Assembly (NCBI GenBank): GCA_041753075.1
Contig: JBGSVE010000097.1
Coordinates: 1-64,000, forward strand
DNA: 64,000 nucleotides
Source of the DNA: UBA6163 sp041753075
Lineage (GTDB): Bacteria; Planctomycetota; Planctomycetia; Pirellulales; Pirellulaceae
Direction: 5' to 3'
The translations under genes were made by a program, and so were the position numbers. The notes below the pieces were generated by a model. The model saw only the letters and a program-made list of their open reading frames with translations, was not told the DNA's origin and searched no databases. Positions 52,366 to 60,552 of the stretch are shown here, one piece after another; within the stretch, counting starts at the first letter, position 1, and the number at the start of each line of letters is the position of its first letter.

Positions 52366-54423
52366 CTAACGGACGCCGACATTTCGGATCGGCATCGTGG
52401 GTAACGATTCGAGGAATGTCCTGCCATACGGCTTGGAGCCGATTCTTGGATCAAGTACCACCACCATGCCGCGATCTGTCGCCGTGCGAATCAAGCGACC
52501 AAAGCCTTGGCGAAACTTGATGACCGCTTCGGGCAATTGATAATCGCGAAACGGATTTCCACCGCCGGCGCGAATCGCTTCAAGACGGGCCTGCAACAAC
52601 GGATGGTCGGGTACGCTGAATGGTAACTTCGTGATGATCACGTTTTGCAACGCATCTCCGGGCACATCAACGCCCTGCCAAAAGCTATCGGTTCCAAACA
52701 ACACGCTCCGCGGGCGCGCGCGAAACCGGTCAAGTAACTGTGAACGGCTTTGATCACTGGCTTGGCTGAGCAGCAACATGTCTTGTTCCGCTAACCACGG
52801 CATCAGACTGCTGGCGCATCGCTTTAACAAGTCATAGCTGGTGAATAGAACGAAGGCATGACCGTCGCTCTGCGCAACAAAACGTTTGATTTGATCAGGC
52901 AGCGCGCGTTCGAATTCGACTCGCTGAGTTGACGGATCGGGTAATCCTTTGACAATCACAACCTGGGCTTGGTTGGCGTAGTCAAAGGGGCTGCCAACTC
53001 GCAGCGACATGCCGCCGGACAATCCGATTCGGGTGCGATAAAACGTAAACTTCTCATCATTACCAACCGCCAACGTCGCGCTGGTCATGATCACGCTTTT
53101 GATCATTTCGCTCTGAAATAACTCGGTACGCAGTGTGCTGCCCACATCGATTGGCGCTGCCGCCAACTCGACACGCATATCGCCGCGCCTGGTCGACCGA
53201 CGTTCAACCCAAAAAACCGTTGCCTCTGGCGACTGGTCGTTCCAGGCGCGCAATTCATCGGACAGTCCGCTGAGTCGATCCGCAGCAGAGGTAAAATTCT
53301 TCTTCTCGGACTCGTCTTTGATGGTGTCGGCGAAGGATTTGATTCGTTTAGACAACTGAGATAGCGGTTCGCTCACGGGGTTTTCGACGATCTGTTTTCG
53401 GGTGATGCGACCCGTCGTGTTACCCTCGCGATCCAAGCAATCAAGCAAGTCGGCAAAGTAATTGGAGACCGCGTAGCGACAACGATCGACTTCGCTTTGT
53501 AGCCCGAGCAACTTGTGCGTTACCAGTAGTCCCTTTTGTGTGCGATCGTTGTAAAGCTTGTTGAGTTGATATTCCAGCTGGGAATTGGTCAACCGAATCC
53601 CAAGATGGTCACCGGCTACAGCTTCGAGCGTATGACTTTCGTCAAGAATCACCGTGTCATAGTCGGGCAACAGCGCCGCACCTTGGCGACGTAGCGCCAG
53701 ATCGCTGAAAAAAATTGCGTGGTTGACAATCAACAACTGCGCTCGCGAAGCCCGCCGGCGCGCTTGGTAATAATGGCACTTGGCAAACGTGGGACACGCC
53801 TTACCAAGACAATTGCCGCTATCGCTGGCAACTTCGTCCCAAACGCTCGGGGACGGTTTGACGGGAATCGAAGCCAAGCTACCGTCATCGGTCGCTTTGG
53901 CCCACTGGTCAACGGCATGGAGTTGGCTGATCTGTTCGTCGGTGGAAAACAGCGACACCGACTTTGCGATCGCATTTTGCAATCGCCGCAGCGACACATA
54001 GTTTGACCGACCTTTGACCAGCACCGCACTGAACTCGCGCGGTATTACGCTATTGAGCAGCGGAATGTCTTTGACTAACAATTGCTCTTGTAGGCTGATC
54101 GTGTGCGTTGAGACGATCACACGCGATGGACGAATTTCTTTCTTGTCTTTGTCATTCGGTTTCTTGTCATTTGGCTGGCGATTGACTTGGTCAGCGGTGG
54201 CGTGCAATATCGCTGGCACCAAGTAGGCAAAACTCTTGCCCGTACCGGTGCCGGCCTCCGCAATCAAATGCGTTTTTGACTTTAGCGCCTCGCTGACCGC
54301 GATCGCCATTTCCAGTTGTTGTGGTCGATGCTCGTAGGCGCTCAGCCGCTTGGCAATGCGGCCCTGCGGGCCAAGAACGTTAACGACTTCTTCCGCCGAT
54401 CGATTCGTGCTTGCGTCTCCCAT
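52366..54423 (-). CDS. DinG-family ATP-dependent DNA helicase, one Fe-S ligand changed
   Basis: A 685-residue XPD-like 5'-3' helicase. RPQQLEMAIAV opens the core. AGTGTGKS (57-64) is Walker A, LDESHTLE the DEAH-type box, and SFWQGVDVPG and RLIRTATDRG later motifs. The Fe-S site normally uses four Cys. Cys205, Cys210 and Cys216 are present with the E. coli spacing, but the first position reads NYVSLRRL with Ser144 where NYxC is expected. The protein may have lost or altered its cluster. It follows dprA by 15 bases and is probably co-transcribed. Confidence 0.93.
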   Translation of the reverse strand: MGDASTNRSAEEVVNVLGPQGRIAKRLSAYEHRPQQLEMAIAVSEALKSKTHLIAEAGTGTGKSFAYLVPAILHATADQVNRQPNDKKPNDKDKKEIRPSRVIVSTHTISLQEQLLVKDIPLLNSVIPREFSAVLVKGRSNYVSLRRLQNAIAKSVSLFSTDEQISQLHAVDQWAKATDDGSLASIPVKPSPSVWDEVASDSGNCLGKACPTFAKCHYYQARRRASRAQLLIVNHAIFFSDLALRRQGAALLPDYDTVILDESHTLEAVAGDHLGIRLTNSQLEYQLNKLYNDRTQKGLLVTHKLLGLQSEVDRCRYAVSNYFADLLDCLDREGNTTGRITRKQIVENPVSEPLSQLSKRIKSFADTIKDESEKKNFTSAADRLSGLSDELRAWNDQSPEATVFWVERRSTRRGDMRVELAAAPIDVGSTLRTELFQSEMIKSVIMTSATLAVGNDEKFTFYRTRIGLSGGMSLRVGSPFDYANQAQVVIVKGLPDPSTQRVEFERALPDQIKRFVAQSDGHAFVLFTSYDLLKRCASSLMPWLAEQDMLLLSQASDQSRSQLLDRFRARPRSVLFGTDSFWQGVDVPGDALQNVIITKLPFSVPDHPLLQARLEAIRAGGGNPFRDYQLPEAVIKFRQGFGRLIRTATDRGMVVVLDPRIGSKPYGRTFLESLPTMPIRNVGVR

Positions 54424-54438
54424 CAGTGTGAACTCGGG

Positions 54439-55566
54439 TTAAACTCGCGCGACATATTGGCCGCTGAGTCGCCGAATCAGTTTTCGCATCTCCAAGACAC
54501 TGATCGTTGCCAAAACCCTTTGCACGGGCAATTGCGTTTGCTCAACGATTCGATCAAGTGAGGTGGCTTCGCATTGGATTTGATCCAACACGAGTCGTTC
54601 CTGGTCATTGAGCAAGACTTCGGCGGGTCGGCGGATCTCGCGACCTTCCTCAGTCGGCACGCTATGCGGCAGCGGACCAAGGCACTCGAGAATGTCGTCG
54701 ACGTTGCGAATCAATTTCGCACCGTCACGAATCAGCAGGTTACTGCCTTGGCTGGATCGGCTGGTGACGTTGCCCGGTAGCGCCAGAACTTCGCGACCTT
54801 GTTCCATCGCCATGCGCGCAGTAATCAACGAACCACTTCGCTCGGGCGCTTCGATGACCAACGTTGCGTGGGCCAACCCACTGATGATCCGGTTTCGCTG
54901 CGGGAACAGTCCGGCGCGCGGCGGCGTTTCCGGCGAGTGCTCGCTGACCAATGCTCCATGGGCGGCAATCGCTTTGGCGACACCCTCGTTTTCCGGCGGA
55001 TAGATGTGTCCTAAACCGCAACCAAAGACGGCGATCGTTCGTCCACCGGCGTCGAGTGCCCCTTGATGCGCCGCGGTATCGATCCCGCGTGCCATCCCGC
55101 TAATCACCGTGACGCCGGCTTTGGCGAGTCCATAAGCCAACCGCTCAGCTTGTTGGCGTCCGTAGATCGTCGCGTGACGCGTGCCCACGATTGCCACGGA
55201 GAATTGATCGCCCGCCGTGACCTCGCCATCAATGAACAACACCGACGGCGGATCGGGTAGCTCAAGCAATGCTTGGGGATAAGTTGCCTCGTCTGACCCA
55301 ACCACCGTTACGCATCGAGTCTCACACCAGTCGAGTATTCGATTGACATCAACGTAGTCGGCGGCATGTCGAATCGTATGGACAAGCTTAGGTCCGATAC
55401 CTGAGACGCAGCGAAGTTGGTCGTCGGAGGCACCGAGAACTCTTGATGCACTGCCCAGCGCATCCAATAGATTGCTGAGCGTTGCGGGACCAATCCCTGG
55501 CAACTGTGACAACAACAGTCGATCGACAAAACCGGTTCTAGCGGAAGCATCCGGTGCATTGGTCAC
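54439..55566 (-). CDS. dprA: DNA processing protein DprA
   Basis: DprA protects incoming single-stranded DNA during natural transformation and loads RecA. The protein has 375 residues. LPGIGPATLSNLLDALG is the N-terminal helix-hairpin-helix part, VAIVGTRHATIYG starts the Rossmann domain, and SGMARGIDTAAHQGALDAGG and FGCGLGHIYPPEN are signature motifs. FPQRNRIISGLAHATLVIEA follows, and the last 60 residues form a winged helix. GTG 55566 is chosen over an upstream TTG that has no support. It heads a two-gene unit with the DinG-type helicase. Confidence 0.95.
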   Translation of the reverse strand: MTNAPDASARTGFVDRLLLSQLPGIGPATLSNLLDALGSASRVLGASDDQLRCVSGIGPKLVHTIRHAADYVDVNRILDWCETRCVTVVGSDEATYPQALLELPDPPSVLFIDGEVTAGDQFSVAIVGTRHATIYGRQQAERLAYGLAKAGVTVISGMARGIDTAAHQGALDAGGRTIAVFGCGLGHIYPPENEGVAKAIAAHGALVSEHSPETPPRAGLFPQRNRIISGLAHATLVIEAPERSGSLITARMAMEQGREVLALPGNVTSRSSQGSNLLIRDGAKLIRNVDDILECLGPLPHSVPTEEGREIRRPAEVLLNDQERLVLDQIQCEATSLDRIVEQTQLPVQRVLATISVLEMRKLIRRLSGQYVARV

Positions 55567-55721
55567 GAGCGCAAACCTAACGATCGAAGGGACAGCCAGC
55601 CCAACTGCCAATCGATTCGATCGCGCAGTACGCTGAGCCCCTGTTATCGGCTATCGACCACCCCGTGGTCAAGCAAGCGATAGTGAATTTTAACGCTTGC
55701 GAGAAACAACAATATCTAAAC

Positions 55722-57005
55722 TTACAATGCGCCGTTGGTCGCCACGGGTGCGGGCGTAAAGTCATTGTTATTATTGTCATTGTTGTCCGCTGCGATCGCC
55801 CCGACTGCGGCGAGACCAGCGAGCGCTCCTAAGCCACCGATTCCGCCACCACCACCTAGCGCCCCGCCACCGCCGAAACCACCGCCCACGGCACCACCTG
55901 GACCTGCACCGCCGACGCCACCGCCGGGCGTCGAACCGAGCGGTGCTTGGCCGACTCCGGGTACTGGAGAAGAGAAGCCGCCATCGGCAAGTCCGCCATC
56001 GGCACCATAGGCCAACGCCGCAGCTTGAATCTCGGAGGTTACGCCGGGAACCATCGGAGGCGGAATTAGCATTACTGGCAAAATGCTGCCCGGTGCCGCC
56101 GCTGCGGAGACCAACGCAGTCGAATCCGCATTGGTGGAAACAAGCGTTTCGCGATCGGTCTCGCTTATGGAACTAGCAATGGCAATAGCATCGTATGCTT
56201 CGAAGGCGAACGCCGCGTAACCCGCTGGGCCCGCACCGATCAAACCATAAATACCTGGTCCCATGCCGGGAATGCTAAATCGCCCCACTTGATTCGCGGT
56301 GGTACGTCCAACCAATTGGTTACCTTTGTAAATCAAAAGATTCGTGCCTTCGACCCCAGCCAGCGACATTCCATCGCGAAGCAGGGTGTAGACTTGACCC
56401 TCGAGCGTACCATCGTCACCAAGCCGAACGCGGTATTGGAACCCCTGTGTTATTTCTCCGGCCGACACAAAATCGCTATCGATTTCGTCATAGGCACTGC
56501 CGCTTGAGGGCGAAAGGTACGAGCTTGCCAGCCGCGCCACCTCTTTTGGATTGATATCAACCAATGGCAACTTGACTGCACGGCTGGAATCTACCAGTGA
56601 ATCGTCTGCTTCGCGTAACGCAATTGGAACCGCCGTATGGCCTTGCGAAGCGGCAACTACCACAGCGTGCAAGCCAGGTTTCGCATCGTCGAGCGTGGCA
56701 ACCCCGCTGGCGTCAGCCGTTACCGTTGATTTTTCACCAGTCGGATCGATCACAGTCACCTTTGTGCCAGCCAACATCTCAGCGGACCCGCCGGAGAGCT
56801 TGACCAGTTCAAATCGCACGCGGCGGTCCGAACGGCTAAAGTAGGCCGCGTTGTCCTCGGGCAACTTGCGCGCTTCATCTTGCTTCGTCGCGACCAATCG
56901 CACGCCCTCAACGGCCAATGCCGAATTGGTCAGCACCAAATTCGTCAGCACGCCGGACGCGATCAATGCGACTGCGAGTGTGAGCGAGAAAGATCGAGTA
57001 AACAT
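55722..57005 (-). CDS. Secreted protein with a Gly-rich C-terminus
   Basis: A 427-residue protein with a signal peptide (about 1-31, ending LAVEG). The N-terminal region, with TVIDPTGEKSTVTADASGVAT and GLHAVVVAASQGHTA, looks like a carboxypeptidase-regulatory or Ig-like beta-sandwich. A second such unit follows (LLIYKGNQLVGRTTANQVGRF, GIYGLIGAGPAGYAAFAFEA). Residues about 345-400 are mostly Gly, with GGGVGGAGPGGAVGGG, then a helix and an Asn/Asp run (DNNDNNNND). Such ends suggest wall or matrix association. ATG 57005 starts the signal. It lies 156 bases downstream of the kinase/beta-helix gene on the same strand. Confidence 0.85.
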   Translation of the reverse strand: MFTRSFSLTLAVALIASGVLTNLVLTNSALAVEGVRLVATKQDEARKLPEDNAAYFSRSDRRVRFELVKLSGGSAEMLAGTKVTVIDPTGEKSTVTADASGVATLDDAKPGLHAVVVAASQGHTAVPIALREADDSLVDSSRAVKLPLVDINPKEVARLASSYLSPSSGSAYDEIDSDFVSAGEITQGFQYRVRLGDDGTLEGQVYTLLRDGMSLAGVEGTNLLIYKGNQLVGRTTANQVGRFSIPGMGPGIYGLIGAGPAGYAAFAFEAYDAIAIASSISETDRETLVSTNADSTALVSAAAAPGSILPVMLIPPPMVPGVTSEIQAAALAYGADGGLADGGFSSPVPGVGQAPLGSTPGGGVGGAGPGGAVGGGFGGGGALGGGGGIGGLGALAGLAAVGAIAADNNDNNNNDFTPAPVATNGAL

Positions 57006-57161
57006 CGACTTTACCTGTTGTTTTTTCTTGTTTTTTCTGCGGAGCGAGAGGTTTCGGTGGACGCTATGACTGGACCAACCGTTACATCCAATGCACGTTA
57101 ATCCCTCCACGGGTGCAAAGCAAGTGATTTCATCCGAATTTTTGAGGGAAACGGTCAATTG

Positions 57162-60100
57162 CTACTTGTAGACGGTGACGGTCGGGCCGCCGACGGCGTC
57201 AACTTGCTGGTCATCGGGTAAATCCGCGAAATCGCATTGTTTGAGCGTTGCCACGAGCGCACCGCCAGCGCGATAAAATCGCGTCGCAAAATCGTCGATT
57301 TTCTCGAATCGCACCCGCAGCAAATCAATCTTGATCGGGGCAAAGTTCGTTGCCGCCGAAACTCCGATTTCGCTTTCGCTGATCGTCACGTCCTCGCACC
57401 GTAGTTCGCCGGCCAGGTGAACAATCGCGTTGCCAACATTTTTTACAAAGTTGGTGCCACGAATCTGACCGCTGGTAAACTCGTCGGCAAGATAAATCCC
57501 GGTGTCTTTGCAATCGCGAACACTGCCACCTTCCATCTTCAGCGTGCCCGCCAAAACCACCAGTGCTGAGGTGCCGCTGTTCTCGATGATCGTTTCGATC
57601 GTCTCGACGGTCACATTGGGTTCGTCGGGCAGCACGCTGACGCCTTCTTTGGATTGTCCTGACAGCGTGCATTCGATGATCCGTAGATCGCCCCCTTTCA
57701 CACCACAGGCGATCGCCCCGCCAGTGATAGTCGTTTTGTCTTTGACTGTCGCTTTACCACCAACCAGATTAATTCCAAAGGGACAATCGAGCAATACGCA
57801 GTGATTGATCTCGGCTTCGCTACCAGCGATCAAGACCGCCTTTTCGCAATTCGTAAAATTGCATGCCTTGGCGCTAACCACCGCCGAATCGGTGGCTGCA
57901 ATTCCATAGATCGAGCAGTTTTTAAATGTGCAATTGGTGACTGTTGTCGGCTCGCCGCCACTTTGTGCGACGTAAACGCCTTCGGGCCCAAGAAATTCGC
58001 ATCCCGCCACCGCTGCCATCCCTTCGACAACTTGGATGCCCGATTGGTAGAAGGTGCAATCCTTGACTTCCAAACCGATATGACTCTTGGCCGAAATCGC
58101 AAATTGATTGCTCTTGAAGAATGTGCAACCTTTGGCGGCCAGCGAAGCGCCCGGTTTAATCTTGACGGCGTTGTAGGTTTGCGTGCTGAGGTGACAATTA
58201 TCGAGACTGAGTTTGCCGCTGGTCAAATCGATTGCGTTGAACTCGGTTTTAGTTTGACGAGCATCACCTTGCACCATCAGGCTGGACAGCCTCACGGCTC
58301 CAAGATCGCAAGCGACTTCGATCGGTGCCGACACGGTGTTGGAAATCACACACTCGTTCGGCTCGCCCGACCCGACAAGATTAATCGGGCGGTCCAATCG
58401 CAACGATTCGACATAGGTGCCCGGTTTCAAATGCACGAACCCACCTGGGACCGTCGCCGCGATCGCCGCCTTGATAGTGCGATGACTGCCCGAACCGTCG
58501 GCGGCGACAATGAATGGCAACGCTTCGGTTCCGTCAGCTTGCTCCTTGGTCATTGCATTGGAATTGGGATCGGCCTTGGTCGCTTCGACGATGGGTACAT
58601 CTTGGACGACCGTTGTCTTATTACTGCCAATGGGATTCTCTTGGAGCTGCGGCTGAGCGACAGCCGATGCCCGCGAATTTCGCCACACCAAGCCCAGCGG
58701 CAGCGCCACGGCTGCACAAGCCAAAACCGCACCAACCAGCCATTTTCGTGAACCCACCGCCGGCGTTGCGACCGACTGCGATGCCGGGCCGGACATTGAC
58801 GCCGAACCAGAAAGCGAAGCGGAGCCGATCGAGTTAAGCGATGAGCCGCGCGCGCTACCGTGACTCGAAAGCCCACGCCCCAGTTCCTCGCTTTCCATCC
58901 CCACTGCCGTGCCGCTGCCATGACCGCTGCCTTGGCCGCTGCCTTGGCCGCTGCCATGTCCCGAGGCGACTTGCGTTCCCGATCCGACTCCATCGCGGGT
59001 TGATCCGCGGCCGCTGACGCGAGTGCCCGAAGCACCCAGTCCGGACCTTGTTCGTGTGCCCCGGCCATCGTCGGTGGCGTATTGGCTGATTCGTTGGTCG
59101 GGACTCAAGTCGCTGCCATCGATCGGCTGAGCCGGCAACCAACCTTCCTCCAAGATCTCGGTCAAGTCCATCGCCAAGTCTTCGACCGTCGGATAGCGAT
59201 CGTTCGGTTTTTTGGCACAGCAACGCACAAAGATATCGTTCAGCGGTGCAAGGTCATTCGATGTTTGTTGCAGCGGTCGTGGTTCGCGATGGCAAATCTG
59301 TTCCATTAAAGACGTGCGGTTCTTGCCGGTAAACGGTGGCTTACCGAGCAACAACTCATACAACATGATGCCGAGCGCCCAGATATCCGATCGCCCATCA
59401 AGCCAATCGGCGCGGCCCTGGATTTGTTCGGGCGACATGTAGATCAACGTGCCCGCAATCTCGCCTTTGCGCTGTGCTTGCTCGGACTCGGAAATGGCCA
59501 ACCCGAAGTCCGCGATCCAAGGCACACCGCTGCCATCGATCAACACGTTGTCGGGTTTGAGATCGCGGTGATAAATGCCGGCGCGGTGTGCCGCACCGAG
59601 CGCGATGGCCACGTCGCGCATCAATGTCACCGCGTGGGCCGGCGGCAGGCTGCCGTAGCGCGTCAACAGCAATCGCAACGAAGGTCCATCAATGAGCTTC
59701 TGGACCACAAACGGCATGCCGTTTTCTTTTGTGCCGACGTGATAGATCGGCACGATCCCCTTACTGTCAATCGCCGCCGCCTTGCGAGCTTCGTTGATGT
59801 AACTATCGGCGCGACTCTTGTCACTGACCTTGGGAACCTTAATCGCCACCTTGCGCTGCAGCGATTCATCTTCGGCCAGGTACACGACACCGAATGCACC
59901 GGCACCGAGTTCTCGCAGGATGCGAAAATTATCGATCCGCTCGGGCGTGTCCGACGTTGATGATTCACTTCTGCCATCCGACGATTTTGCGCCGCCAAAA
60001 ATTTTTCCGGTGCCACGCGACGACCCAGGAGCCGAATCCTCGATCATCGCGGTCGCCATCAGCGAACGGTGCATCGACTCGCCATGATCGATCTCGTCGC

Positions 60101-60335
60101 CGTGCGAAAAGTCATCGGGCGCAAGCGTGCCATCCATCTTTTTCTTGGCCAAGTCGTCAAGCAATCTGGTCAACTGGGGCACATACAGAATGTGGTTCTC
60201 GGGGTCGATCTGCGTCAGCACATCCTCGACCTTCGTGGCCGGGTCTTTGCGCCAACGACGCTCCAGTTCCGCGCCGAGCCTTTCGAGCTGGACGAGATCA
60301 AAGATGATCGTCCGTGCGGTGTCTTGCTCAGCCAT
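57162..60335 (-). CDS. Ser/Thr protein kinase with extracytoplasmic beta-helix domain
   Basis: A 1057-residue transmembrane kinase. Residues about 137-400 are an intact kinase: GAGAFGVVYLAE loop, VAIKV with Lys166, YHRDLKPDN (255-263), IADFGLA and SPEQ. Residues 400-530 are a Gly/Ser/Thr-rich linker with GSGQGSGQGSGHGSG. One membrane helix lies at about 531-551. The outer half (about 610-1050) opens with HRTIKAAIAATVPGGFVHLK and continues as short repeated strands (VKDCTFYQSGI, VTNCTFKNCSIYGIAAT), a right-handed parallel beta-helix. It probably senses a surface polymer. A 20-codon ORF overlaps its start. Confidence 0.94.
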   Translation of the reverse strand: MAEQDTARTIIFDLVQLERLGAELERRWRKDPATKVEDVLTQIDPENHILYVPQLTRLLDDLAKKKMDGTLAPDDFSHGDEIDHGESMHRSLMATAMIEDSAPGSSRGTGKIFGGAKSSDGRSESSTSDTPERIDNFRILRELGAGAFGVVYLAEDESLQRKVAIKVPKVSDKSRADSYINEARKAAAIDSKGIVPIYHVGTKENGMPFVVQKLIDGPSLRLLLTRYGSLPPAHAVTLMRDVAIALGAAHRAGIYHRDLKPDNVLIDGSGVPWIADFGLAISESEQAQRKGEIAGTLIYMSPEQIQGRADWLDGRSDIWALGIMLYELLLGKPPFTGKNRTSLMEQICHREPRPLQQTSNDLAPLNDIFVRCCAKKPNDRYPTVEDLAMDLTEILEEGWLPAQPIDGSDLSPDQRISQYATDDGRGTRTRSGLGASGTRVSGRGSTRDGVGSGTQVASGHGSGQGSGQGSGHGSGTAVGMESEELGRGLSSHGSARGSSLNSIGSASLSGSASMSGPASQSVATPAVGSRKWLVGAVLACAAVALPLGLVWRNSRASAVAQPQLQENPIGSNKTTVVQDVPIVEATKADPNSNAMTKEQADGTEALPFIVAADGSGSHRTIKAAIAATVPGGFVHLKPGTYVESLRLDRPINLVGSGEPNECVISNTVSAPIEVACDLGAVRLSSLMVQGDARQTKTEFNAIDLTSGKLSLDNCHLSTQTYNAVKIKPGASLAAKGCTFFKSNQFAISAKSHIGLEVKDCTFYQSGIQVVEGMAAVAGCEFLGPEGVYVAQSGGEPTTVTNCTFKNCSIYGIAATDSAVVSAKACNFTNCEKAVLIAGSEAEINHCVLLDCPFGINLVGGKATVKDKTTITGGAIACGVKGGDLRIIECTLSGQSKEGVSVLPDEPNVTVETIETIIENSGTSALVVLAGTLKMEGGSVRDCKDTGIYLADEFTSGQIRGTNFVKNVGNAIVHLAGELRCEDVTISESEIGVSAATNFAPIKIDLLRVRFEKIDDFATRFYRAGGALVATLKQCDFADLPDDQQVDAVGGPTVTVYK

Positions 60336-60390
60336 CGACCGTTTCAACTCCCCAAGATTTAACGAAATCAATCACACTAGTATCGGTCAT
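60328..60390 (-). CDS. 20-codon leader ORF overlapping the kinase start
   Basis: ATG at 60390 is preceded by AAGGAGGG at good spacing, far stronger than anything before the kinase start. It encodes MTDTSVIDFVKSWGVETVDG and ends with TGA at 60330-60328, eight bases past the first base of the kinase ATG (60335) in another frame. The kinase ATG has only a weak site 12 bases away. Translation of the kinase may therefore depend on termination of this peptide. Too short for homology; a chance ORF cannot be excluded. Confidence 0.5.
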   Translation of the reverse strand: MTDTSVIDFVKSWGVETVDG

Positions 60391-60552
60391 CGCCCTCCTT
60401 AACGAAAGCCGCAAGACCACACGATCTGGCGGAATTTGTTCAAACCGCCGCGCAAGCCTACCGTCATCGACGCTGCAGCCCAAAACCACTACAATTTAGC
60501 TCCCCCCGAAAGCCGATTTTCGGAACCTTTTGTCGAGAAAAAAGCGATCTGA

